Assembly: GCF_012641745.1 (NCBI RefSeq)
Contig: NZ_WEHZ01000008.1
Location: 1 to 64,000 of the forward strand
DNA length: 64,000 bases
Origin: Pseudoalteromonas peptidolytica
GTDB lineage: Bacteria > Pseudomonadota > Gammaproteobacteria > Enterobacterales > Alteromonadaceae
Reading direction: 5' to 3'
The position numbers and the translations under genes are program-made. Position 1 is the stretch's first letter. Every line of letters begins with the position of its first letter. The notes under the pieces were generated by a model, which saw only the letters and a list, made by a program, of their open reading frames with translations, had not been told where the DNA came from and ran no database searches. Positions 7,670 to 17,342 of this stretch are shown piece by piece.

Positions 7670-8200
7670 ATGGCGTCAATTTTCATGAGAATCGACGGCA
7701 ATGACAGCATCAAAGGGGCTGCTACAGTTGCCGATTTAAACAGCAAAAAAGGTTGGTTTGCGGTAGATAGCCTATCTTGGGGCGCTATGCGTGGCGTTTC
7801 TGTAGATATTGGCAATGCAAACAACCAAGATAACGGTATGGTGGCGCTGGGTGAAATCAGCATTTCTAAAACGTATGATGGTGCAACACCGTACCTACTA
7901 ACTTACTTATTCCAGCCAGGTGCAGACGGTAAAACCGTTGAGCTAGTGATGACTAAGCCGTCTCGTGATGGTAAAGGGATTGTGCCTTACTATGTTATCT
8001 CTCTTGAAGAAGCACGTATGGCAAACTTTAGTATTTCAGGTAGCGATGGTGGTCAACCGTCTGAGTCATTCTCGCTTACTTACACCAAAATTGAGCAAAT
8101 CTTCTTCGTTGAAGACGAAGGCGGTAAGCTTGAGAAAGCTGCATCTGTTAAATACGATGCAACCACCAACCAGCTTACTTCTGCGGCTGATCTTAAGTAA
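7670..8200 (+). CDS. hcp: T6SS tail tube protein Hcp (TssD)
   Basis: The 176-aa protein starts 'MASIFMRIDG' and matches the Hcp1 family across its length: 'GWFAVDSLSWGAMRGV', 'GEISISKTYDGATPYLL', 'PYYVISLEEARMANFSISG', 'ESFSLTYTKIEQIF'. Hcp hexamers stack to form the inner tube that is fired into target cells. A GGAG lies about ten bases before the ATG. The gene stands between tssA and tssB, upstream of the sheath genes, with its own short leader (7603-7669) that may carry an extra promoter. There is no C-terminal extension, so it is not an evolved Hcp-effector fusion. Confidence 0.95.
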   Translation: MASIFMRIDGNDSIKGAATVADLNSKKGWFAVDSLSWGAMRGVSVDIGNANNQDNGMVALGEISISKTYDGATPYLLTYLFQPGADGKTVELVMTKPSRDGKGIVPYYVISLEEARMANFSISGSDGGQPSESFSLTYTKIEQIFFVEDEGGKLEKAASVKYDATTNQLTSAADLK

Positions 8201-8211
8201 GGTAAATCATT

Positions 8212-8709
8212 ATGGCACTTAATTCGCAACATAAGCGTGTTAGTAAAAACCGCGTAAGTATTACGTATGATGTTGAAACTAACGGCGCTACTGAGAAAAA
8301 AGAGCTGCCGTTTGTATCAGCGGTACTCGGTAATTTTTCTGGTGACAGAGAAGACCCAAAAGAAGTTGAAGATCGCGAGTTTATTCAAGTCGATCAAGAT
8401 AACTTTGATGATGTACTGGGCCGTATTCAACCTTCACTTTCATTGAAAGTAGATAATGTCATCGAAGCTGATGACAGCCAGTTTGAAGTTAATCTAGATT
8501 TTGAATCTATGAAAGACTTTGAGCCTGACGCTTTGGTTCAACGTATCGAACCACTGAAAAAGCTACTGGAAACCCGTAATCAGCTGAATGAGCTGCTAAG
8601 TAAAGCGGATCGCTCTCGCGATTTTGAAAAGCTCCTTAAAGACATTTTACAAAGCGCGGACTCATTGAGCGCGTTGTCTAGCGAGCTTGGCGTGAAAGGA
8701 GAAGAGTAA
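8212..8709 (+). CDS. tssB: T6SS sheath small subunit TssB (VipA)
   Basis: The 165-aa protein shows the TssB signature regions: 'RVSITYDVETNGATEKKELPFVSAVLGNFSG' near 11-41, 'FIQVDQDNFDDVLGRIQPSL' and the C-terminal coiled helices 'LVQRIEPLKKLLETRNQL'. It pairs with TssC to build the contractile sheath in the cytoplasm. It follows hcp by 11 bases, and its stop overlaps the tssC start (TAATG), a translational coupling that suits 1:1 production. Confidence 0.95.
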   Translation: MALNSQHKRVSKNRVSITYDVETNGATEKKELPFVSAVLGNFSGDREDPKEVEDREFIQVDQDNFDDVLGRIQPSLSLKVDNVIEADDSQFEVNLDFESMKDFEPDALVQRIEPLKKLLETRNQLNELLSKADRSRDFEKLLKDILQSADSLSALSSELGVKGEE

Positions 8710-10184
8710 TGTCTGAAGAATTACAGCAAGATGGCGGCGCAGCAGCAGGCGATAGCAGTTCGTTTTTAGACCGTGCTATCAGTGCGACGAGTCAAACGGC
8801 ACCTGATAGAACTAAAGAGCTACTGACTTCTTTAACCAAAGAAGCAATGTCTGGCACGGTAACATGGGATAAAAACCTCACTGACACTATTGCAAATGCG
8901 GTGGCTGAGATTGATAAAAAAATGTCTCAGCAGCTTTCTGCGATTATGCAGCAAGACAGTTTTCAAGAGCTTGAGGGTTCGTGGTTAGGTTTACAAAAAC
9001 TGATCCGCAACAGTGCGCTGGGTACATCTCAAAAAGTGAAGTTACTCAACATCACAAAAGATGAGCTGCTTGAGCAATTTGAAGATGCGCCAGCGGTAGA
9101 CCGCAGCCCGTTGTTCAATACGCTATATCAACATGAGTATGGCACAGCGGGAGGGGAGCCGTACGGCCTGATCTTGGGTGACTACGCGTTTTCACAAAAT
9201 GATGAAGATGTTGCGTTATTGCGTTATATGGGAGAAGTGGCAGCAGCAAGCCATGCACCATTTATCGCAGCGGCGGCGCCAGAAATGTTCGAATTAAGTA
9301 GCTTTTCTACCTTCAGTGAAGGTAAACCAATAGCACCTGCTTTTGATTCGCCTAGTTATGCTTCGTGGAACTCATTTAGAGAAAGCGATGATGCCCGTTA
9401 TGTGGCGTTGACTATGCCTCGCACCATGGCGCGTTTACCGTACGGTGGTAAAGGCAAAAAAATCAAATCGTTTGAGTTTGAAGAGCTTGCAACTGACAAC
9501 GCTGGTAATCCAAAGCCGACAAGCAATGATGAAATTGTTTGGTCAAATGCGGCCTATGAAATGGCGCTTAAAATGAACCAAGCATTTGAAGCTTATGGTT
9601 GGTGTACTGCAATTCGTGGTATGGAAAACGGCGGTAAAGTAGAGGCTTTGCCAAATCTCACGTACCTCACGGATTCTGGTGATATTACACAGCAATGTCC
9701 AACTGAAGTGAACTTAACCGATGAGCGTGAGAAAGAGCTGAGCGATTTGGGCTTTTTGCCGCTAGTACATTATAAGAATACAGATTATGCCGTGTTCTTA
9801 GGTGGGCAGACTACGCAAAAACCAAAAGAGTATACGGATCCTGATGCTACCGCTAATGCAGCTATTTCTGCACGTTTGCCATATATCATGGCGAGTAGCC
9901 GGATCGCTCATTACCTCAAGGTAATGGGGCGTGACAATATTGGTTCGAATATGGAAGCGGCAGATATTCAAAAGCAAATGAGTGAGTGGATTGCGATGTA
10001 CACAAACTCAGGTGCTATGGGTAATGAAGAACGTGCTAAAACCCCACTTGCTGAAGCACAAATCTCAGTGATCGAACAACCTGGTCGCCCTGGGGCGTAT
10101 TCAGCCGTTGCGCATTTGCGTCCTTGGTTACAAATGGAAGAGCTAACGACCTCTGTGCGTATGGTAGCAAGCCTACCTGGCTAA
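8709..10184 (+). CDS. tssC: T6SS sheath large subunit TssC (VipB)
   Basis: The 491-aa protein is a full-length TssC: N-terminal 'SSFLDRAISAT' segment, 'GSWLGLQKLI', 'KVKLLNITKDEL', 'EYGTAGGEPYGLILGDY', 'TMPRTMARLPYG', 'RIAHYLKVMGRDNIGS' and the C-terminal 'LRPWLQMEELTTSVRMVASLP'. It forms the outer layer of the contractile sheath together with TssB. The start codon overlaps the tssB stop. Two hairpins follow in the 126-bp gap before the paralogue at 10311. Confidence 0.95.
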   Translation: MSEELQQDGGAAAGDSSSFLDRAISATSQTAPDRTKELLTSLTKEAMSGTVTWDKNLTDTIANAVAEIDKKMSQQLSAIMQQDSFQELEGSWLGLQKLIRNSALGTSQKVKLLNITKDELLEQFEDAPAVDRSPLFNTLYQHEYGTAGGEPYGLILGDYAFSQNDEDVALLRYMGEVAAASHAPFIAAAAPEMFELSSFSTFSEGKPIAPAFDSPSYASWNSFRESDDARYVALTMPRTMARLPYGGKGKKIKSFEFEELATDNAGNPKPTSNDEIVWSNAAYEMALKMNQAFEAYGWCTAIRGMENGGKVEALPNLTYLTDSGDITQQCPTEVNLTDEREKELSDLGFLPLVHYKNTDYAVFLGGQTTQKPKEYTDPDATANAAISARLPYIMASSRIAHYLKVMGRDNIGSNMEAADIQKQMSEWIAMYTNSGAMGNEERAKTPLAEAQISVIEQPGRPGAYSAVAHLRPWLQMEELTTSVRMVASLPG

Positions 10185-10185
10185 T

Positions 10186-10269
10186 GATAAAAACGTTTTT
10201 ATCGCCTCACCTGAGCGTTAAAAGCATTAAGTGGCAGTGAGATAATACCTGTGGGTATGCTCACTCCAC
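10186..10269 (+). terminator. Palindrome and strong hairpin after tssC
   Basis: Directly after the tssC stop is an 18-nt perfect palindrome (10186-10203, GATAAAAACG...). A long hairpin follows at 10231-10269: GTGG-c-AGTGAG, inner ATACC, loop TGTG, then GGTAT-g-CTCACT-c-CAC. The second stem is stable but lacks a T-run. The pair probably reduces read-through or protects the upstream hcp-tssB-tssC message, so that tube and sheath proteins exceed the downstream baseplate proteins. Confidence 0.55.
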
Positions 10270-10310
10270 TTCTTTGTATTAACTAACTGAGCGCTGGAAC
10301 GCGATTCCCC

Positions 10311-11588
10311 ATGTCTACGACAGTACATCACTCAAACCAGATTGCACAAGTAAAGCTATTAATTGCTGAGATAGACAATTTGATCAGTGAACAGCTGTCA
10401 CTGGTTATGTCTCATCACCAGTTTGTGGCATTAGAGGCGCGTTGGCGATCACTGCATGAGCTGGTTAACCTACCAGTCAATTACAAGACGGTAAGAGTAA
10501 AGTTGCTGAATATCTCTTGGGCTGAAATATCTCAAGATCTCAATATTTCGCCGTCGGTAAAACAGGCAAAGCTATATAACCTAATAGCCAACCGTGAGTT
10601 TAATACACTTGGTGGAGAGCCTTATGGTCTTATCGTTATTGACCATAATATTAGCTTAGATATCGATTATGCTAATGAATTTGATGATATTTATACCCTT
10701 GAGCTACTTGCAGAGCTTGGCGAGAAAAGCCTCTGTCCTATCGTCTTGGATGCTGATGAAGCGTTCCTCGGGGCGATAGGAGAGTCTTTTTTATGCGATA
10801 CCGCGAAGGTAAAGCGGGTGCTGGCCGCCCATGAATTTGAGAGTTGGCATCGTCTAAGGGCTAAAGACAACAGCCATTTTATTGGCTTGGTATTTAACAA
10901 GGTCGGTTATCGACGCATTTACCGTTATCACCCCGCGGGTTTTGTGTTTAATGAAGATGCCCAAGACAACTTTCGTTGGGGAAATACGGCGACGACATTT
11001 TTAAAGAATGTCATTATTGAGTTTAATCGGGTTAGGTGGTTTGGATTCTTAAAATCACGCAAATTAGATGGCTCAGGGGGCAGCGCCATTCATTATTATG
11101 GCGCCAAAAAGGAGGAGCTGCCCGTGGTATTTAAAACGCGGCTTTCGGCCAGTAATGCGGCGTTTATTTCTCAGCTTGGTTTGATCCCCATATTCCATAA
11201 CCCATTAAATGAAAGGTACTTTTTTCAGTCCAATTGCTCTATCAAAACAGAAAGTGAGACAGAAAATCGCTATTTGCTACAAACTACACTGATGATCAGT
11301 CGCATTGCCCATTATCTTAAGGTGCAACTTAGGGAAATGGTTGGCTCCTCAATGGAAGCACATGATTGTGAAAACAGCCTGACACATTGGTTAGAGCAGT
11401 ACTGCTCAAATTCAATTGTGTCGGATGAAATGACACTCGCGAAGATGCCCCTAAAGTCGGCTAAAGTCAGTGTCGTGGAAGAGTCCGGTGAATTTAAGCG
11501 TTACAGTTGTCATGTTGATTTGGTGCCACAGTATCAATTTGACCGAGTCGCCAGTACGGTAAGTTTATCCACGGCGGTAGAACGATGA
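10311..11588 (+). CDS. Second, shorter TssC-like sheath paralogue
   Basis: The 425-aa protein aligns with TssC from TssC residue ~50 to its end: 'RWRSLHELV', 'RVKLLNISWAEISQD', 'LGGEPYGLIVIDH', 'RIAHYLKVQLREMVGSSMEA'. It lacks the N-terminal ~50 residues of TssC, and its C-terminal 'VDLVPQYQFDRVASTVSLSTA' has lost the conserved 'LEELT' pattern. It is therefore a diverged paralogue, not a frameshifted duplicate; the ORF is intact and overlaps tssE by four bases (ATGA). Its role is unknown: a minor sheath subunit, a baseplate-proximal ring or a regulator of sheath assembly are possible. Its place before tssE suggests work at the sheath-baseplate junction. Confidence 0.75.
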   Translation: MSTTVHHSNQIAQVKLLIAEIDNLISEQLSLVMSHHQFVALEARWRSLHELVNLPVNYKTVRVKLLNISWAEISQDLNISPSVKQAKLYNLIANREFNTLGGEPYGLIVIDHNISLDIDYANEFDDIYTLELLAELGEKSLCPIVLDADEAFLGAIGESFLCDTAKVKRVLAAHEFESWHRLRAKDNSHFIGLVFNKVGYRRIYRYHPAGFVFNEDAQDNFRWGNTATTFLKNVIIEFNRVRWFGFLKSRKLDGSGGSAIHYYGAKKEELPVVFKTRLSASNAAFISQLGLIPIFHNPLNERYFFQSNCSIKTESETENRYLLQTTLMISRIAHYLKVQLREMVGSSMEAHDCENSLTHWLEQYCSNSIVSDEMTLAKMPLKSAKVSVVEESGEFKRYSCHVDLVPQYQFDRVASTVSLSTAVER

Positions 11589-12028
11589 GCTTTTTCAGTG
11601 CATTTTATATGGATAGAGAAGATGTCTCTGCGGATCATGCTACCGAGGTGGTGCAGTCGATCCACCATAATATCGGTCTGATCTTAAAAACAGAGGCCGC
11701 ATTTTTACAGGAACGTGACCGAGAATTGGTCAATCAATCGAGTATTTGCTTTGGTCTTGAAGACATTGCGCTATTTAGCCGACTCAATAGTGGTGAGCAA
11801 ATCGCCATGCGGATAAAAAACAAAATAAGTCAATTTGAGCCCAGGCTTCACAGCATAGAAGTTATGTATCTTGCGCAAGACGAAGAAAAACATATTGCTA
11901 ATACGATGCGTTTTGAGATCTCAGCTGTACTTTCGATTAAAGGCAAAGAAGAATTATTGCAGTTTGACACTGATATTGATTTGACGCGTCTTACTGTATT
12001 GATTGAAAACGAGAGTCAATATGATTAG
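11585..12028 (+). CDS. tssE: T6SS baseplate wedge protein TssE (gp25-like)
   Basis: The 147-aa protein fits the GPW_gp25 family: 'VQSIHHNIGLILKTEAAF', a central region 'IAMRIKNKISQFEPRL' and the C-terminal strand pair 'NTMRFEISAVLSIKG'. TssE connects the baseplate to the first sheath ring. It overlaps the TssC paralogue at ATGA and tssF by eight bases. Confidence 0.9.
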   Translation: MSFFSAFYMDREDVSADHATEVVQSIHHNIGLILKTEAAFLQERDRELVNQSSICFGLEDIALFSRLNSGEQIAMRIKNKISQFEPRLHSIEVMYLAQDEEKHIANTMRFEISAVLSIKGKEELLQFDTDIDLTRLTVLIENESQYD

Positions 12029-13838
12029 TCGTATGTTAAAGCACTTCGAAGATGAGTTAGCGAGCATTCGCTATGGCTTAGAAGGCTTTCGAAAACATTT
12101 TCGAAGAGAAGCTGAGCATATTAACCTCAATGACAAAGGCCAAGAAGATCCTAATGTCACACGGTTAATTGACAGTTTTGCATGGGTTGCGGCAAAAAAT
12201 GCGATGGAAATTGATGCCCTACGAACACGTCATGTAGAAGAGTTTGCGGATATTGTCTCGCCTAATTTGTTTAAAACGTTACCTATGGTGGTGCAAGCGC
12301 ATTTTCAGCCTAATGCCGACGACTTTAACAAACCGGTGTTTTTAGATAAACAAGTAGAAGTTGAGTTGGATGTCATTAATAAAGGTGACGATAACACCAC
12401 GGTTAAGTTGTGTAACTCCTTGCCTGTGACTTTCTCACCTATGTCGGTATCGCGCTTTAAGTTAGAGCAAACCCCATTTCAACACGCTGTGCCTGCCAAC
12501 CTCGATAGTAAACTTTCACCATATTGCTTGCGTGTCGAATTATCGCCATTGAGCAGTGATGTGGATATGCAGCAAGCACTGGCACAACCAATCCAGTTGC
12601 ACTTTAGTAACGAGTCTATTGGCCGTAATGTTGCCGATATTATTAACCAAGCCGTCACCAAAGTGGCCATTTGTGTGGCCGATGACGACTTTGCATATGA
12701 TGTGGGTAAAGGTAATTTTCATCCATTACTGGCTGACGACGATTTCCTTATCTCACCGATAGATAGTAACGAAATTCCCGCCTATTTTAAGCTTAAAGAG
12801 TACTTTTCTGTCCCTGCAAAGCGCCAGTTCTTTATTTTGAAAAACCCGCATAAGCTTAATGTCGGTCATGGTAAAAGTGTGTTTATCGACTTTTACCTAA
12901 ATGAGCTAGGAGCTGTGTTGCTGGAAGAAAGAAATCTCTCAGTGAAGATAAACAAAACACTATTTAGTAATTTATTTCATCAATCTTCTGAGCCCGTAAG
13001 AGTGAACTATCAAGAGCTGTCATATCCCGTGATAGCAGATGCCAGTCAGCATCATGTGCAAATTTATTCCATCGATAAAGTGTATGTTGTGACCTCCCAG
13101 GGGCAGCAAGAGATCCCGCCTGTGGTAGGTACGCAGACCGTCGATTTTGAGTCGCAGTTATATTGGTCTCAGAGTGTGAAACTAGGGCATATTGACGAGG
13201 CTAATAAAACAGCTTCTTTGGATGAGGTTAAGCACCTTGTTTTACCTATAAACAAGACGACAGCGACTTACCCTAATGGGTTTACCGCGTTTGCACATAT
13301 CACCTGTTATGATGCGCAGCTTGCTAACAAAGTCCATGTAGGTAACCAAATCGTGGTGAATACTGAAGAAGCGTTGGCAGGAGAGTTTAACGTTGGCGGT
13401 GTCACTATCCAGCCAAGTAATGTCGCAACAGATGAAAAAAATTACTGGCGCTTGCTCAAGCTCATGTCTTTTAATCTCTCTCAGCTATTACAAGTAGAAG
13501 ACGCCAAAACGTCATTAATTGGCTTTTTAAAATTGTTTGTCAACGCTAATGCCACTCATCAGGAACTAAATTCAATTTATGACGTGTGTGCTGAAAAGAT
13601 CAATGCACCATTTCTTGTTGAAGGAAGAATGATATTTGTACCTGGCATGGCGCTTACACTGACGTTAGATAACTCAGAGCTCAATGCTGACTTTTCACTT
13701 TTTGCTGAGCTTATTAATGACTTTTTAGCAGCACAAACTCCATTTGATCGCTGTAGTCAATTAACCGTGAAATATACCAGTTACAACTGGCCTGCAAAGC
13801 GCTTTGATGCGCAACTAGGAGCGCGAGTATGCAGTTGA
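12021..13838 (+). CDS. tssF: T6SS baseplate protein TssF
   Basis: The 605-aa protein, starting at the ATG at 12021 inside the last codons of tssE, has the TssF/VasA hallmark N-terminus 'MLKHFEDELASIRYGLEGF...FRREAEHINL' and 'DPNVTRLIDSFAWVAAKNAMEID'. The frame is open further up to a TTG at 12003, but the ATG gives the normal family N-terminus. TssF forms baseplate wedges with TssG, TssE and TssK in the cytoplasm. It overlaps tssG by ten bases, which points to coupled translation. Confidence 0.9.
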   Translation: MISRMLKHFEDELASIRYGLEGFRKHFRREAEHINLNDKGQEDPNVTRLIDSFAWVAAKNAMEIDALRTRHVEEFADIVSPNLFKTLPMVVQAHFQPNADDFNKPVFLDKQVEVELDVINKGDDNTTVKLCNSLPVTFSPMSVSRFKLEQTPFQHAVPANLDSKLSPYCLRVELSPLSSDVDMQQALAQPIQLHFSNESIGRNVADIINQAVTKVAICVADDDFAYDVGKGNFHPLLADDDFLISPIDSNEIPAYFKLKEYFSVPAKRQFFILKNPHKLNVGHGKSVFIDFYLNELGAVLLEERNLSVKINKTLFSNLFHQSSEPVRVNYQELSYPVIADASQHHVQIYSIDKVYVVTSQGQQEIPPVVGTQTVDFESQLYWSQSVKLGHIDEANKTASLDEVKHLVLPINKTTATYPNGFTAFAHITCYDAQLANKVHVGNQIVVNTEEALAGEFNVGGVTIQPSNVATDEKNYWRLLKLMSFNLSQLLQVEDAKTSLIGFLKLFVNANATHQELNSIYDVCAEKINAPFLVEGRMIFVPGMALTLTLDNSELNADFSLFAELINDFLAAQTPFDRCSQLTVKYTSYNWPAKRFDAQLGARVCS

Positions 13839-14749
13839 CGCGACGCTTATTTGCTAAAGTTTCTTCGGTACTTCACTTTACTCGATTATTGCGGGTGGCT
13901 GGGGCGAAAAAAATCAGCTTCAAGCAGCACTTGTTTTCAGACACCTATGGCAAAAGAAAAATAGACTATCAAGAGCTGGCTGATAAGCACTTTGTGGTAG
14001 ACAGTAACGAAGCCACTTTATTTGGTGAGCGTGGCGGGTTGGCACATTTTATTTTAGATTGGCTCAAAGAAGCGTATCTGCGAAATAACCGAGCTTATCT
14101 ACGATTTCTTGCTATTTTTGATAATACCTTGGTGCATCAATCTTTACAGATAAAATCATTTTCTTCTTTGATTTTTCGTACAGAAACAACGACCGCAGCA
14201 CAACAACAGCGCCAGCTCTTGCAAAGCTATTTTAGCTCGCTTACAGAGCACTACGGCGAGTTATCCATGCTTCCTGCAACACTTATCACTCGGGCAGAGC
14301 ATTATTCTCTGAGTAACTTACAGCGCTTGCTAAGGCATTATTTTCCTCATGCAATTCACTTAGCGATGAGTGACATTGAGGTCAAAAGTATACCTTCACA
14401 TGCAAGAAGCCATTTAGGCTCCTGTCAGCTTGGTCGAGGCGCGGTACTCGGTGCACAGTTTGCTCAGCTTGGCAGAACATTAACGGTCACTGTTATGTAC
14501 GAAGATGCTGCTATTTTTTCGAAATTAGAGCAGCAAGAAGCGCAGCAAGTTGAGCTATTAAGCGCGATCAAGTCGTTATGCAGCCACTATGTGAGCCACG
14601 AAGTCGTGGTTGAAGTGGAAGCACAATATATTGGAACCGTGCCATCTGATTTGGTACTCACTCATCATCAAAAGGGCATTGTGTTAGGTGTGAACGCGAA
14701 TGTAACACGACGCAATGGCAACCAGAAACGAACAGTAAGGGCTCTGTAG
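13829..14749 (+). CDS. tssG: T6SS baseplate protein TssG
   Basis: The 306-aa protein matches the TssG/ImpH family in size, order and several motifs: 'LLRVAGAKKISFKQHLF', 'LAHFILDWLKEAYLRNNRAYLRFLAIFDN', 'LQRLLRHYF', 'SHLGSCQLGRGAVLG'. It binds TssF as part of the wedge. The N-terminal 'G...LF' pattern of standard TssG is somewhat diverged. It ends 15 bases before tssH. Confidence 0.85.
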   Translation: MQLTRRLFAKVSSVLHFTRLLRVAGAKKISFKQHLFSDTYGKRKIDYQELADKHFVVDSNEATLFGERGGLAHFILDWLKEAYLRNNRAYLRFLAIFDNTLVHQSLQIKSFSSLIFRTETTTAAQQQRQLLQSYFSSLTEHYGELSMLPATLITRAEHYSLSNLQRLLRHYFPHAIHLAMSDIEVKSIPSHARSHLGSCQLGRGAVLGAQFAQLGRTLTVTVMYEDAAIFSKLEQQEAQQVELLSAIKSLCSHYVSHEVVVEVEAQYIGTVPSDLVLTHHQKGIVLGVNANVTRRNGNQKRTVRAL

Positions 14750-14764
14750 AGTTAGGGATAAATC

Positions 14765-17338
14765 ATGTCTCAAGTATCTATTTCAAAACTAATTTCTTAT
14801 TTAGATAGTAACTTAAAAAATGCGTTGGAATATGCAGCAGCAGATGCGATGAATAGTCAAGCTGGTGCTATTGAGGTCGAGCATTGGTTACTTTCATTAT
14901 TGAAGGGCAGAGACCCTAAACTACAACAGTTTCTTGAGTCACAACAGGTTAATATTGCGCAGTTCGTACAAGAACTCGAAGCCAAATTAAGCCAACTGTC
15001 GCCAAGCCACTCTGGACAGCCAACCATTAGTCCTGAGCTAATTGAGTTAGTTAAATCAGCTTGGTTACTTGCCTCTGTCGAGTTTTCCCACAGTGCTGTT
15101 GCTGGACTCCATTTATTATTGGAGATATTGCAGCCAGATCCATTGTCATTTAAACAAAAAGAATATGCAGCACTCAAAAATGTCTCGGTGGAGAGTTTAA
15201 AAGCACATATTCAATCTTTGTCTGTTGCACCGAAAACATCAGCGAAGGGCGCTGCAAATACCGCAGCACATAATGTCGTTACTGGTGCATTAGATAAATA
15301 TACCGTAAACCTTACCCAAGCAGCCGCAGATAATGAACTTGATGTGGTATCTGGTCGCGCGGATGAAGTGAGGCAAGCGATAGATATTTTGTGCCGAAAG
15401 CGTCAAAACAACCCTATTTTTGTTGGTGAACCTGGGGTTGGGAAAACAGCGGTGGTCGAGGGACTTGCGCAAAAAATAGCGGCCAATGAAGTACCTCCAG
15501 TATTGTCTGGTGTGCAAATTCATTCACTAGACCTTGGCTTATTGCAAGCCGGTGCGAGTGTAAAAGGTGAATTTGAAAATCGCTTAAAAGATGTGATCAA
15601 TGAAGTGAAAAACTCTGAAGTTCCCATCATTGTTTTTATTGATGAAGCACATACCTTAATTGGCGCAGGCGGTGCCGAAGGGCAAAATGATGCTGCTAAT
15701 TTACTAAAACCGGCATTAGCACGTGGTGAATTTCGCACTATCGCCGCGACGACCTGGGAAGAGTATAAAAAGTATTTTGAAAAAGACCCTGCGTTGACTC
15801 GTCGCTTTCAGGTAGTCAAGGTTGAAGAGCCCAATGCTGAGGATGCGCTTCAGATGCTCCGTGGCGTAGCTGAATCGTTAAAAAGCCATCATCAAGTATT
15901 CATCACGGAAGCGGCGCTGCAAGCGGCAGTGGACTTATCTATCCGATACTTACCAAGTCGTAAGCTGCCAGATAAAGCTATTAGTGTGCTAGATACTTCA
16001 TGTGCACGGATTGCATTAACACAAAGTGCTAAACCTGCCAGTATCGAAGCAGCAGAGCAAGGGATCCGCTATTTAGAAAAAGCACTAGTATCTTTGGCTA
16101 AAGAACATGAGATGCTGGCTAATCAGGCAACAGCAATAGCTGAAAAAGAAGAACAAAAATCGCAACTTGAAACCCAATTAGTGTCATTGAAGGCGCAATG
16201 GGAGAAGGAAAAAGAATTAGTTTCAACATTGGCAAAGATCCAAGCTGGTGAAGAGCAAGGCGACTTTTCGGCGCAATTGGCAGCATTAAAAGCGTTACAA
16301 GGTGAGCAGCCAATGGTACATGCAATTGTTGATGAGCACATCATTGCACAAGTCATTGGCGCGTGGACGGGGATCCCAATTGGTAATTTGGTTAAAGACG
16401 AAGTGGCTAAGTTGCTGACATTAGAAACGGCATTACATCAGCGAATTATTGGTCAAAAACATGCACTGCATGAGCTGTCTAAGAGCATTCGGGTATCGCG
16501 TGCGGGACTAACGGATAAGCGTAAACCAGTTGGGGTGTTTTTAATGTGTGGCCCAAGTGGGGTCGGTAAATCAGAAACCGCATTGGCGTTGGCAGATCAA
16601 CTTTTTGGCGGTGAGCAGGATATGACGGTCATCAATATGACTGAGTTTAAAGAGGCACATAAAGTGTCTATGTTGCTTGGCTCTCCAGCGGGTTATGTTG
16701 GTTATGGTAAAGGTGGTGTGTTAACGGAAGCTATTCGCCGCAACCCTTATTGTGTGCTACTGCTTGATGAAATGGAAAAGGCCCACCCGAGTGTCCATGA
16801 TATCTTTTATCAAATATTTGATAAAGGCTGTATTCAAGACAGTGAAGGTCGCAATATAGATTTTAAAAACACCTTGATCATCATGACTTCCAATGCCGCA
16901 GATAGCGCTATTGTCGACTTTTGTAATGTCAGTGATTCACGTCCAGATTTAGTGGAGCTTGTTGAGAATGTGCGACCTGCGTTACAAAGCTTCTTTAAAC
17001 CGGCCTTTTTAGGTCGTTGTAATATTATTCCTTATTATCCGTTAAATACCGATGAGCTGGCTGAAATTACTGAAATTTCATTAAAACGTGTGGCACAAAA
17101 GCTATCAGAAACATATGGTGCGACGCTTAGTTATGATCAGGCGTTTGTGGAATATGTGGTAGCAAAAGGCAATGAGCCAACGATTGGTGGCCGTGCTATC
17201 GAGCAGATCATCAATCGCAATTTGATGCCGCAACTAGCTGAGCGCTGTATTGAACGTATTAGTCAAGGTGAGGCCATCACAGCGGTGGTGATCTCGGGAA
17301 CGGCTGATAGCTCAGGTTTTGAACTGACGATAAATTAA
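14765..17338 (+). CDS. clpV: T6SS sheath-recycling AAA+ ATPase TssH (ClpV)
   Basis: The 857-aa protein has a Clp N-domain (about 10-150) and two AAA+ modules. The first has Walker A GEPGVGKT and '[16 protein letters not shown]'; the second has GPSGVGKS and '[16 protein letters not shown]'. A ClpB-like middle coiled coil ('[20 protein letters not shown]') lies between them. ClpV binds the contracted TssB/TssC sheath and disassembles it for re-use. The '[25 protein letters not shown]' start is typical of ClpV N-domains. Confidence 0.95.
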   Translation: MSQVSISKLISYLDSNLKNALEYAAADAMNSQAGAIEVEHWLLSLLKGRDPKLQQFLESQQVNIAQFVQELEAKLSQLSPSHSGQPTISPELIELVKSAWLLASVEFSHSAVAGLHLLLEILQPDPLSFKQKEYAALKNVSVESLKAHIQSLSVAPKTSAKGAANTAAHNVVTGALDKYTVNLTQAAADNELDVVSGRADEVRQAIDILCRKRQNNPIFVGEPGVGKTAVVEGLAQKIAANEVPPVLSGVQIHSLDLGLLQAGASVKGEFENRLKDVINEVKNSEVPIIVFIDEAHTLIGAGGAEGQNDAANLLKPALARGEFRTIAATTWEEYKKYFEKDPALTRRFQVVKVEEPNAEDALQMLRGVAESLKSHHQVFITEAALQAAVDLSIRYLPSRKLPDKAISVLDTSCARIALTQSAKPASIEAAEQGIRYLEKALVSLAKEHEMLANQATAIAEKEEQKSQLETQLVSLKAQWEKEKELVSTLAKIQAGEEQGDFSAQLAALKALQGEQPMVHAIVDEHIIAQVIGAWTGIPIGNLVKDEVAKLLTLETALHQRIIGQKHALHELSKSIRVSRAGLTDKRKPVGVFLMCGPSGVGKSETALALADQLFGGEQDMTVINMTEFKEAHKVSMLLGSPAGYVGYGKGGVLTEAIRRNPYCVLLLDEMEKAHPSVHDIFYQIFDKGCIQDSEGRNIDFKNTLIIMTSNAADSAIVDFCNVSDSRPDLVELVENVRPALQSFFKPAFLGRCNIIPYYPLNTDELAEITEISLKRVAQKLSETYGATLSYDQAFVEYVVAKGNEPTIGGRAIEQIINRNLMPQLAERCIERISQGEAITAVVISGTADSSGFELTIN

Positions 17339-17342
17339 CGAA

